This document shows, in pieces, positions 45,665 through 52,221 of a DNA stretch of 64,000 nt (position 1 is the stretch's first letter; every line of letters starts with the position of its first letter). The notes beneath the pieces were generated by a model. That model saw only the letters and a list, made by a program, of their open reading frames with translations, ran no database searches and was not told the DNA's origin. This DNA comes from Planctomycetota bacterium (GTDB taxonomy: Bacteria; Planctomycetota; UBA1135; GCA-002686595). The position numbers and the translations under genes were made by a program. The stretch lies in contig JADYYP010000081.1 in the NCBI GenBank assembly GCA_020853575.1, positions 149,152-213,151 of the forward strand. The letters run 5' to 3'.

Positions 45665-47215
45665 ATGGCTCACTTGCACACGCGCCTCCAATACGTCGTC
45701 GCCGCCTTCCTCGCCGTCTTGGCTTTCGCGCTGCCCGCGCGCGCTGGCGACGACGAGATCGTGGCCGAGTTCAAGAAGTACTTCCGGCAGTACAAGGACG
45801 CGGCGACGCGCGTCGAGGCCGTGCTCTCGCTGGAGTCGGCCGACTCGCCCGCGGTCGTGGGAGCGTTGGTTCCGGTGCTCAAGATGGTCGAGGAGCCCGA
45901 CGTCGTCCGCGCGGCGATCCGTGTGCTCGGCAAGTTCAAGAACGACGCCGCCAAGCAAGCCCTGTTCGTCGAGATCGAGACCAACAAGGACGAAGCGGTG
46001 CGCGTCGGCTTGCTGCAGGCCGTGACCGCCGGCCGCTACGGCGGCGCCAACGAGGCGCTCAAGAAGCTGCTGACCGAGAAGGCCTGGGACATCCGGCGGC
46101 GCGCGATCGAGGCCCTGGTCGCGACCAAGGACGTGACGCTGGCCGAGTCGATCGTGCCGCTGTGCAGCGATGCGGAGCCCGCCGTGCGCTGCGCCGCGCT
46201 CGAGGGCTTGGCTGCGCTCAAGAGCACGCTGGTGTTGCCACCCGCGATCGCGTCGCTCGGCCACGAGGTGTGGCAAGTGCGCGCGAGTGCGATCACCGCC
46301 CTCAAGAGCGTGCGCTCGACGGAGTCGATCCCGCCCTTGATCGAGCGCCTCGCGGTCGAGGAAGGTCGCCTGTGCGCCGACATCGGCGACGCGTTGAACG
46401 AGATCACCGGCCGCAGCTACGGCGTGCGCGTCGAGCATTGGCGGCAGTTTTGGGACAACGTCAAGGAGCGCGGCTACAAGATTCCGACCGACGGCGAGCT
46501 CGCCAAGCTGCGCGCCAAGCAAAAGGAAGAGGCCGCCAAGTACAAGCCCGAGAAGCCGGGGACGACCTACCACGGCATCGAGACGCCTAGCCGGCGCATC
46601 ATGTTCATCATCGACACCTCGGGCTCGATGGAGAACTTGGTGATCGAGAAGGAGCGCTTCCAAGACGGCGGCTATCCCTCGCTCCTGCGCATCGACATCT
46701 GCAAGACCGAGTTGATCCGCACGGTGCAGTCGCTCGAGGACTACGTCGACTTCAACATCATCGCCTTCGCCACCGGAGTGAAGGCCTGGAAGAAGGACCT
46801 GGTCAAGGCAAACGTGCTCAACAAGTCGAGCGCGGTCGACTGGGTGCGCAAGCTGGAGGCGATCGGTGGGGCCTCGAAAGAGGACCTGGCTCAAGCGGGC
46901 TTGACCGGCTCGGCCAACCTCGATGCCGGCAAGACCAACACCTACGGCGCGCTGACCTCGGCCCTGGGCGCGGCGGGACGCGGCACCAAGGACAAGAACT
47001 ACGAGTGCGCCATCGACACCATCTTCTTCCTCTCCGACGGCCGCCCGACGGTGGGGGAGTACGTCGAGCCCCAGGACGTGCTGCGCGAGATCCGCGAGTC
47101 CAACAAGCTGCGCAAGGTGGTGATCCACACGATTGCGATCGGCGAGTTCCAGAAGGACTTCATGAAGCAGTTGGCCGAGGAGAACGGCGGTATTTTCGTC
47201 GACCTCGGCCGCTAG
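45665..47215 (+). CDS. secreted HEAT-repeat plus von Willebrand factor A protein
   Basis: 516 residues with a signal peptide (VVAAFLAVLAFALPARAG). HEAT-like repeats occupy residues ~45-235 (VVGALVPVLKMVEEPDVVRA, WDIRRRAIEALVATKDV, WQVRASAITALKSVRS). A charged linker leads to a VWA domain (~310-516). Its MIDAS is DTSGSM, a TNTYGAL threonine and the LSDGRPTVGEY aspartate, so metal-dependent ligand binding is likely intact. This combination is common in Planctomycetes, and its function there is unknown. The last gene before tRNA-Pro, it marks the end of the conserved-looking chromosome. Confidence 0.9.
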   Translation: MAHLHTRLQYVVAAFLAVLAFALPARAGDDEIVAEFKKYFRQYKDAATRVEAVLSLESADSPAVVGALVPVLKMVEEPDVVRAAIRVLGKFKNDAAKQALFVEIETNKDEAVRVGLLQAVTAGRYGGANEALKKLLTEKAWDIRRRAIEALVATKDVTLAESIVPLCSDAEPAVRCAALEGLAALKSTLVLPPAIASLGHEVWQVRASAITALKSVRSTESIPPLIERLAVEEGRLCADIGDALNEITGRSYGVRVEHWRQFWDNVKERGYKIPTDGELAKLRAKQKEEAAKYKPEKPGTTYHGIETPSRRIMFIIDTSGSMENLVIEKERFQDGGYPSLLRIDICKTELIRTVQSLEDYVDFNIIAFATGVKAWKKDLVKANVLNKSSAVDWVRKLEAIGGASKEDLAQAGLTGSANLDAGKTNTYGALTSALGAAGRGTKDKNYECAIDTIFFLSDGRPTVGEYVEPQDVLREIRESNKLRKVVIHTIAIGEFQKDFMKQLAEENGGIFVDLGR

Positions 47216-47330
47216 GAGCTCGGGGTCGGAGCTCTTGAAAATGCCGGACGCGCTGTCGCCCGGTGGGCGCCGGACGCCGAGAGCGTGGTCGCTCCGCGGC
47301 CGCTGAGCGAGCTGCGCGGCGCGCGCAGGG

Positions 47331-47359
47331 TTGACGCTCGCCCCAGGGCGGCGTATCTT
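47331..47359 (+). promoter_or_regulatory. promoter of the tRNA-Pro gene
   Basis: TTGACG (47331-47336) and TATCTT (47354-47359) are separated by 17 nt. This is the best sigma-70 match in the window, and it ends 18 nt before the mature tRNA 5' end. Confidence 0.72.
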
Positions 47360-47377
47360 TCCTCGCCCTTCAGACGT

Positions 47378-47455
47378 CGGGGTGTGGCTCAGCTTGGCTA
47401 GAGCGCTTGGTTCGGGACCAAGAGGTCGGAGGTTCAAATCCTCTCACCCCGACCA
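47378..47455 (+). tRNA. tRNA-Pro (anticodon CGG)
   Basis: The full cloverleaf can be drawn. The acceptor stem is CGGGGTG / CACCCCG, the D-stem GCTC/GAGC, the anticodon stem CTTGG/CCAAG with loop TTCGGGA (CGG at 47413-47415), and the T-stem GGAGG/CCTCT with loop TTCAAAT (one G-T pair). The discriminator is A and CCA is encoded (47453-47455). It reads CCG proline codons. A hairpin terminator begins at the final base. The 3' part of the gene also encodes, antisense, the last codons of the adjoining serine recombinase, which marks this tRNA as the island's integration site. Confidence 0.96.
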
Positions 47456-48930
47456 TCCTCCTCCTTCGGGAGGAGGATGCCCGCTGCAAGCAGGTCGAAG
47501 GGCCTGCGCAGCGTGGGAACGAGGGTTTGGTCTTCGAGGACCAAGTTCAAACACAGGATGTCGAGCAGGAGGCGCTTGGTCGGCACTTCCGCCGCAACCC
47601 AACGCGCAGTCAGGTCTTGCGCGAGTTCAAACACTTGGACCGCCTGCTCGCCGTCCTCGGTCTGTAGCGCAGCTTCGCGGTCGAGCGTCGTCCGTAGCTC
47701 ACGCTCCTGCACGATCAGCGCCTCGTGATTGCGCGTGAACGTCTCGTGCTCGATCTCCTTGGAGAGTCGGATAAGAACAAGCTCGTCCTTCTTGCGCTGT
47801 GTCTTCGCAAGCTCGCGCATGATGTGCGTGCGCCGGTTCTCCGCCTCGACCTGAGTCTTGCGGGATCGCGACCGAAGGACGCGAACAAACCACTCGCGCA
47901 CCTCACTGTTACTGACGCGCAGCGACTCCATCATCTCGCGAACCTGCGCTTCGAGGTCGGCCTCGGTGAGCCGCACGCGCGGATGGTCGGCCTGCTTGTT
48001 CGCGTTCGCGCAGCGGTAGTAGGCGTACTTGCCCTTCTTGAACTCTCCCGTGATCGCGCTCCCGCAGTGGCCGCAGCGGATCAGCACGCCAGAGAAGAGC
48101 AGGTTGCGCTTCGTGCGTTGGCCTTTCCTGCGCAGGCGCTCCTGCACTCGATCGAACAGCGCTCGATCGACGAGCGGTTGAATCTTCCCCGGCCACCACT
48201 TGCCCTGGTACTTGATCTCGCCGACGTACGTCCGGTCGCGGAGAAGCGCGTAGAGTTTGCTGCGCGTGAAGCGAGGGGACTTCTCCGAGAAGTAGATGCC
48301 TTCCTGGACGAGTCGATCTGCGAGATCGGGAAACACCGGAATGTTCTCGTCAGCGACGAGCGTGAAGATGCGCGTGACCTGGGACCCGCGCGAAACGTGC
48401 GGCACAACGCGGCCCCGCATGTCTTCCCCACGGACGTTCTTCAAGCCCCAAGCGGCACGTCCTGGCGGCAGGCCCTTCTCGATCACGCGATTGTCGATCG
48501 ACGCCTTGATCTTCTCCGCAGAGGTTCGGATCACGTGCCGGGCGGCGGCAGCTAGCACGGTCAGAACGAGTTCACTGTCCGACGTCGAGTTGTCCACCCC
48601 CTCCCTGATCGCAACGGAAACTACGTTGTGCCGGTCTTTCAACTCTGCGAGGCGGGCGAGGTCGCTGAGGTTTCGAGTGGCACGATCCACGGCGCTGAAC
48701 AGGATCTTCGAGATGCGGTTCTTCGGATCACTTGCGAACCTGAGCGCCTTGTCGAACTCCTTGCGCGCTTCACTCCGCTTCGCGGACTCAGCGACGCGAA
48801 AGACCTCCACGAGTTCCTCACCCTTGAGACTCGTGTACCGCTCGAATGACGAAACCTGCACATCGAGGCTATTGCCTTCGAGCGCTTGCTCCCGCGAGGA
48901 AACGCGAGCGAATCCGATGGTCCTCAACAT
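47434..48930 (-). CDS. large serine recombinase (integrase) of the island
   Basis: 498 residues from the ATG at 48930. The N-terminal catalytic domain starts TIGFARVSSREQALEGNSLD with nucleophile S11, then AESAKRSEARKEF, then SAVDRATRNLSDLARL. A recombinase domain follows (GLPPGRAAWGLKNV; SKLYALLRDRTYVGEIKYQG), then a zinc ribbon (CGHCGSAITGEF, YYRC) with no obvious fourth cysteine, and a long coiled coil. Such enzymes integrate and excise mobile DNA. The last ~8 codons and the stop (47434-47436) lie within tRNA-Pro and its terminator. Its start overlaps the upstream gene by 7 nt. Confidence 0.92.
   Translation of the reverse strand: MLRTIGFARVSSREQALEGNSLDVQVSSFERYTSLKGEELVEVFRVAESAKRSEARKEFDKALRFASDPKNRISKILFSAVDRATRNLSDLARLAELKDRHNVVSVAIREGVDNSTSDSELVLTVLAAAARHVIRTSAEKIKASIDNRVIEKGLPPGRAAWGLKNVRGEDMRGRVVPHVSRGSQVTRIFTLVADENIPVFPDLADRLVQEGIYFSEKSPRFTRSKLYALLRDRTYVGEIKYQGKWWPGKIQPLVDRALFDRVQERLRRKGQRTKRNLLFSGVLIRCGHCGSAITGEFKKGKYAYYRCANANKQADHPRVRLTEADLEAQVREMMESLRVSNSEVREWFVRVLRSRSRKTQVEAENRRTHIMRELAKTQRKKDELVLIRLSKEIEHETFTRNHEALIVQERELRTTLDREAALQTEDGEQAVQVFELAQDLTARWVAAEVPTKRLLLDILCLNLVLEDQTLVPTLRRPFDLLAAGILLPKEEDGRGERI
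47455..47478 (+). terminator. UUCG-capped hairpin directly after tRNA-Pro
   Basis: A perfect 10-bp stem, ATCCTCCTCC with GGAGGAGGAT, is closed by a TTCG tetraloop in the very stable C(UUCG)G context. It starts at the last base of the tRNA CCA end. There is no T-run after it. It lies wholly inside the antisense recombinase reading frame, so the same bases serve both. Confidence 0.6.
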
Positions 48931-49355
48931 GGCCGCGCTTCCAGCTTGCCGAGTCGCGCGACAGGCTCGATCAGGGCGAGCGCCCGCGCCACGGTCAGCT
49001 TGTACGGGAGGACCGGCTGCCACACCGAGAAGGTGTCGCGGAGCAGCTCGCCATCGACTTCGGACGCAGCGACTCCAGGCGGCAGGCTCCAGTCGAAGCT
49101 CGACTCGATGCGCAGGTAGGGAGTGCGGATGTCGCCCTCCAGTTCCTCGTACCAGTCCCGCTCGGGGTTCTCCCATTCCAAGCCCCGCCACACGCGCCAC
49201 GCGAAGTAGACGAACTCCGGCCGCCCGGCGCGCTCCGGGAGCTGCGTGCGGGCTTCGGGCAGAAACGAGTGGCGGAACACCGCCAGCTCGTAGCCTGCGT
49301 TGCGCGCGCGCTGCCGCCACATCTTGCGGATCAACTCGGGGCTCGTGCGGACCAT
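48924..49355 (-). CDS. hypothetical protein coupled to the recombinase
   Basis: 143 residues, overlapping the recombinase start by 7 nt. The sequence is compact and Trp-rich (FVYFAWRVWRGLEWENPERDW; TFSVWQPVLPYKLTVARALA) with no signal, membrane segment or known motif. Its first residues (SPELIRKMWRQRARNAGYEL) look helical. Coupling to the recombinase suggests an accessory role in integration or excision, such as a recombination directionality factor, but nothing in the sequence proves it. Confidence 0.62.
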   Translation of the reverse strand: MVRTSPELIRKMWRQRARNAGYELAVFRHSFLPEARTQLPERAGRPEFVYFAWRVWRGLEWENPERDWYEELEGDIRTPYLRIESSFDWSLPPGVAASEVDGELLRDTFSVWQPVLPYKLTVARALALIEPVARLGKLEARPC

Positions 49356-49364
49356 CGCGTACTC

Positions 49365-49616
49365 CTACAGCCGCCCCTTGGCGTGCTCGAAGAGCCCGAG
49401 GAGCAACGCGGAAACCGTCAGGTCGTGGCGCTCGGCCACCGCCTTCATGTCTTCGCGCTGGCGTTCGCTGACGCGGATGTGCAGGAAGCTCGACTTGGCA
49501 GGGCGGGAACGCAACGCCGGGGCGTCTACGCCCTCGACGGCGCGGGCGAGAGCGGGGGCCGGTTCCTGCTCCCCAAGGGGGGCGAGGACAGATCCAGGGT
49601 CGTTGGTCATGGGCAC
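49365..49616 (-). CDS. ribbon-helix-helix (CopG/MobC-like) small protein
   Basis: 83 residues from the GTG at 49616, or 81 from the ATG at 49610. The first 40 residues are low in complexity. The C-terminal half (SFLHIRVSERQREDMKAVAE, then TVSALLLGLFEHAKG) fits a ribbon-helix-helix DNA-binding domain: a beta strand with alternating residues followed by two helices. Plausible roles are an operon repressor or a relaxosome/excision accessory factor. It is the first gene of a three-gene unit with the hypothetical and the recombinase, 9 nt upstream of the hypothetical. Confidence 0.68.
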   Translation of the reverse strand: MPMTNDPGSVLAPLGEQEPAPALARAVEGVDAPALRSRPAKSSFLHIRVSERQREDMKAVAERHDLTVSALLLGLFEHAKGRL

Positions 49617-49618
49617 GA

Positions 49619-49647
49619 AGTGTGATCACGTCGTGCGGGGCTGTCAA
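49619..49647 (-). promoter_or_regulatory. candidate promoter of the RHH-recombinase operon, embedded in a hairpin
   Basis: On the minus strand a perfect TTGACA (49647-49642) is followed after 17 nt by CACACT (49624-49619). GTGATCAC, a small palindrome, overlaps the -10. Transcription would begin near the ATG at 49610, giving an almost leaderless mRNA. The -35 overlaps a 6-bp hairpin (GGGGCT/AGCCCC, 49637-49652) that might also end the upstream transporter transcript. Confidence 0.42.
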
Positions 49648-49748
49648 GCCCCCGCTTGGCGACCGACACCAGCGGGTGCATCCGGTTCGGGGAGTCGTCT
49701 CGCGCGCGTCCAGACGGCCTCCGGGGCGCTCCAGAAGACGGCGAGGGC

Positions 49749-50432
49749 CTACCCGCAGTTCCCGCAGGGCTTTCCGTTCCACGCCTCGCGCCCTTCGCGT
49801 AGGAGCAGCGCGCTCATGCCCAGAGCTGAAACAGGGTCTGCCCACCACCATCCGAATGCCGCGTTCAGGCCGACGCCCCCGAGCGTGATCAGCGAAAGCC
49901 ACCAACACACGGTCGTTTGGAAGGCGTCGGCTTCGAGAGCGCGACTTCCCAACTCCTTCGCAGCCCGCCGCTTGGCGGCCCCGAGCCACCACATGATCGC
50001 GATCGAGACGACGGTCAAGCCGATGCCAATCCAAGTGATCTCCGGCCGTCGTCCCTCGACGAGGCTCGCTGCCGCCTCCCAAGCGATGTACGCGGCAAGC
50101 ACGAAGAACGACACGCCGACCCACCGCTCCGCCTTTCTGTCGAGGGCGTGGATCGCGGCGCTCGTGCTCGATCTGCTCTCCGCCCTAAGTCTCCAGATCA
50201 GGATGGCCCCCGACAGCGATTCGATGAAACTGTCCACGCCGAATCCGAGGAGCGCGACGCTGACTGCCGCCGTGGCGGCGATCACGGCGATGAGCCCTTC
50301 GACGATGTTGTAGCCGACGGTCAGATGCTCCAACCGCAAGGCGCGCGCTCGCGCCGAGGCGCGACCGGCAACATCTGCCGGAGTCGAAACCGACGGGACG
50401 GCGGCCTTCGTTCGTGTGCTCAACTCGTCCAT
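49749..50432 (-). CDS. cation diffusion facilitator-like membrane transporter
   Basis: 227 residues. The N-terminal 30 residues are cytoplasmic, followed by about five or six membrane helices: EHLTVGYNIVEGLIAVIAAT, then VALLGFGVDSFIESLSGAIL, then VGVSFFVLAAYIAWEAAASL, and later WWLSLITLGGVGLNAAFGWWW. The pattern GFGVDSFIE and ALEADAF...ADPVSAL corresponds to the two metal-site helices of CDF transporters. The large cytoplasmic C-terminal domain is absent, as in the short TMEM163-like group. It ends in a CGNC motif. Metal export is the likely job. It lies downstream of the lipoprotein and the metal-exporter operon on the same strand. Confidence 0.8.
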   Translation of the reverse strand: MDELSTRTKAAVPSVSTPADVAGRASARARALRLEHLTVGYNIVEGLIAVIAATAAVSVALLGFGVDSFIESLSGAILIWRLRAESRSSTSAAIHALDRKAERWVGVSFFVLAAYIAWEAAASLVEGRRPEITWIGIGLTVVSIAIMWWLGAAKRRAAKELGSRALEADAFQTTVCWWLSLITLGGVGLNAAFGWWWADPVSALGMSALLLREGREAWNGKPCGNCG

Positions 50433-50447
50433 CGGTTCACCCCGCCC

Positions 50448-50873
50448 TCACCGCTCGCCGTGAGGTTCGCCGTGGTGCCGGATCGTGACCGTCGATCCAG
50501 CCGGAGGCTGTCCATCGAAGATCGCGTCGAACGCCGAGTGCGACGCCCCCCCGCGAGGAGCGCTGCGCAGTCGGTGGCGGTAGTTCGCTTGATCACTCGC
50601 CCACTCCGCGCCATCGGCTGTCCGCACGACCACGTCAACATGGCCTGGGACGCTCGTGCGCATCCCCTTGGCGCGCACATTTCCATGTACATGCAGATCG
50701 CCATCGAGGTCAAGCAAGCGAGCGGTGAGTTCTAGGTCGGCGCAAGGCTCGACGACGATCGCAAGTCCAAGCCGAGAGCTCGGTGCCGTGCCGTGCGACG
50801 CGCAACTCGACGAGAGAATCGTCGCCGCCATGAGAAGGGCAAAGTTCAACGGTTGGGAAGTGAGTCTTTGCAT
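50448..50873 (-). CDS. small lipoprotein of the metal-resistance region
   Basis: 141 residues from the ATG at 50873, preceded by CACGGAG. The signal ends in ILSSSC, a lipobox. The mature part (RLGLAIVVEPCADLELTARL, then DGDLHVHGNVRAKGMRT, then GHVDVVVRTADGAEW) looks beta-rich. It ends with a histidine-containing tail (TIRHHGEPHGER) that could bind metal. It is 15 nt upstream of the CDF-like gene, so they probably form one transcript. The family is not recognised. Confidence 0.7.
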   Translation of the reverse strand: MQRLTSQPLNFALLMAATILSSSCASHGTAPSSRLGLAIVVEPCADLELTARLLDLDGDLHVHGNVRAKGMRTSVPGHVDVVVRTADGAEWASDQANYRHRLRSAPRGGASHSAFDAIFDGQPPAGSTVTIRHHGEPHGER

Positions 50874-51030
50874 GAGTAGCTCCGTGAAGGTGAGGTGGAT
50901 GCGCACTCGGCGCGCAGCCACGAGGTCAGATGCCAGTCGAGTACGACAAGTCAATGTCGCACTCGCCGTTGAGATTCGCAGCCACGAGGCCGCGCGATCG
51001 CTGGTCTCCGATGAACAACCGATGGTTGCC

Positions 51031-51537
51031 TCAGAACCGGATCGAGTACGACACGCCGAGGTTGTAGTGCTCATCGAGGTTTGCGATCACGAGGCCGAGG
51101 AGGTGCCCGCCGTCGAGTCCGTAGTTGATCGTGTGGTGCAGGTTGTGCCCGTCCCACAGGTTCGTCGTGCTCACCTCATCGGTCCACGCGATCCGCAGGC
51201 CGCCGATCGCGACAAGCTCGTCGTCGAACGTCCCAAATGATGCGCCGAAGTAGGGCGCGATCGGCAATCCGGTCCAAGTTTCCAAGTCCTTGGAGAGCGT
51301 CCCGTAGAAGGCTTGACCGCTCGGAGTTCCGATGCGGTCCGAACTCGTGCCGAAGATCAGGCCCGGCGTGTTCTCGGTCTCCTGGACCGCGAGCCAGTTC
51401 GCGATCGGTCGGACGTCCTCGGCGAGCGGGTTGACCTCAACGCCCGCCGAGAGCGTCGGCGCGAACTGATACATCACGGTTGTGCGAAGTTCCGCACGAT
51501 CCACGTCGATGCCAGGAATCCAGCGAGCGCTCAACAC
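51031..51537 (-). CDS. outer-membrane beta-barrel-like protein, 5' part interrupted by UGA codons
   Basis: 168 residues can be translated from the GTG at 51537. Alternating hydrophobic strands and Gly/Tyr turns (TTVMYQFAPTLSAGVEVNPL; GLPIAPYFGASFGTFDDELV; LDEHYNLGVSYSIRF), with the final residue Phe, are typical of outer-membrane barrels. No signal peptide lies in this part. In the same frame, the ATG at 51678 starts a good signal peptide, but two TGA codons (51604-51606 and 51595-51597) separate it from the barrel. The gene is therefore either a decayed copy, a readthrough case, or starts internally. It follows the metal-exporter genes. Confidence 0.6.
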   Translation of the reverse strand: MLSARWIPGIDVDRAELRTTVMYQFAPTLSAGVEVNPLAEDVRPIANWLAVQETENTPGLIFGTSSDRIGTPSGQAFYGTLSKDLETWTGLPIAPYFGASFGTFDDELVAIGGLRIAWTDEVSTTNLWDGHNLHHTINYGLDGGHLLGLVIANLDEHYNLGVSYSIRF

Positions 51538-51603
51538 CCACGGACTTTCAATGCTGCCTTCGGCGGTCGCACGGACCCCCGCACCCTCACCGGGTCACAC
51601 GGG

Positions 51604-51678
51604 TCACGAGGGCACGCGCGAGACGGGCTCCTGAAACAGCGGGACGGCGAGGAGCAAAGCGATGGGTTCGAGGAGCAT
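51604..51678 (-). other. 24-codon signal-peptide reading frame, in phase with the barrel protein
   Basis: From the ATG at 51678 the frame encodes MLLEPIALLLAVPLFQEPVS and then RVPS before a TGA. After two codons (Pro-Val) comes a second TGA and then the barrel-protein frame continues without a shift. The encoded peptide has a clear hydrophobic core and a plausible cleavage site. The ATG lies 6 nt from the TAGACA dyad, with no Shine-Dalgarno. I read it as the original 5' end of the barrel gene. Confidence 0.5.
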
Positions 51679-51683
51679 GTGCG

Positions 51684-51706
51684 TAGACACCGTGTCTCGT
51701 GTCGAG
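51684..51706. repeat. 23-bp direct repeat, copy A, containing a TAGACA-N3-TGTCTC dyad
   Basis: The sequence starts TAGACACCGTGTCTCG and continues TGTCGAG. It differs from copy B at 62488-62510 at one base (C for A at position 7). The first 15 nt are the island dyad. It lies immediately upstream of the signal-peptide ATG of the barrel gene, where an operator would sit. Confidence 0.75.
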
Positions 51707-51855
51707 ACGTGTTGAGGTCGGTCGTGCCGAGCGATGTGCCCGACACGGTGAGGGATCAAGAGGCGGACCGCCCGCCCCGCGATGTGCGTCGGCCGCGTGG
51801 CCGTCTCGCGCGATCCGATGAGGGTTGCGCGACGAGTTCTCCGGAAGCTGACCGC

Positions 51856-52119
51856 CTACTTCTTCGTGGGCTTGCTGTGGTCGTGCCCATCGCCCTCCTT
51901 GTGCTCGCCCTCGGCGTCGAGCGGGCAGTCCTTGCATGTACCGTGGCCGACGACCCGCAGGCCGTTGCCTTCGCGCACCCACAAGTGCGCGTTATCGCCT
52001 TCGGCGGTGACGAAGTACTCGGGCGCGGACTTCACCGGCTCCGACGCGCCTTGCGTCGTGAAAATCGCGGCCGTCGAGACGAGCGCGAGTCCGCCGAGGA
52101 TCGAGTTGGACAGGGTCAT
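51856..52119 (-). CDS. small periplasmic metal-binding-type protein
   Basis: 87 residues with an N-terminal signal/anchor (SNSILGGLALVSTAAIFTTQG). The mature part holds a CKDC motif (C62, C65) after GHG and a histidine-rich tail (H73, H79, H81 within EGEHKEGDGHDHSK), suited to binding soft or transition metals. It lies about 100 nt downstream of the RND pump gene on the same strand and probably serves as a periplasmic metal sponge or chaperone for the exporter. The family is not recognised. Confidence 0.75.
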   Translation of the reverse strand: MTLSNSILGGLALVSTAAIFTTQGASEPVKSAPEYFVTAEGDNAHLWVREGNGLRVVGHGTCKDCPLDAEGEHKEGDGHDHSKPTKK

Positions 52120-52221
52120 TGCAGTTCTCCTTGGTTGATGGTGTCGATGGTTCGGGCGTCACGCCTTGGAACCGGCTACGCGCCGGAGGTCGAACGCCTG
52201 TTCGTGTGATCGAAACGGCTG

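Noticed and set aside
47434..50124. 896-codon minus-strand frame extending the large recombinase upstream
   Set aside because: The first ~400 codons are Arg/Pro-rich and overlap better genes in other frames; the recombinase motif starts at the ATG at 48930.
50434..50446. possible second copy of the tRNA-Pro 3' end (GGTTCACCCCGCC)
   Set aside because: Only a short partial match to CTCACCCCGACC, without the T-arm; insufficient as an attachment repeat.
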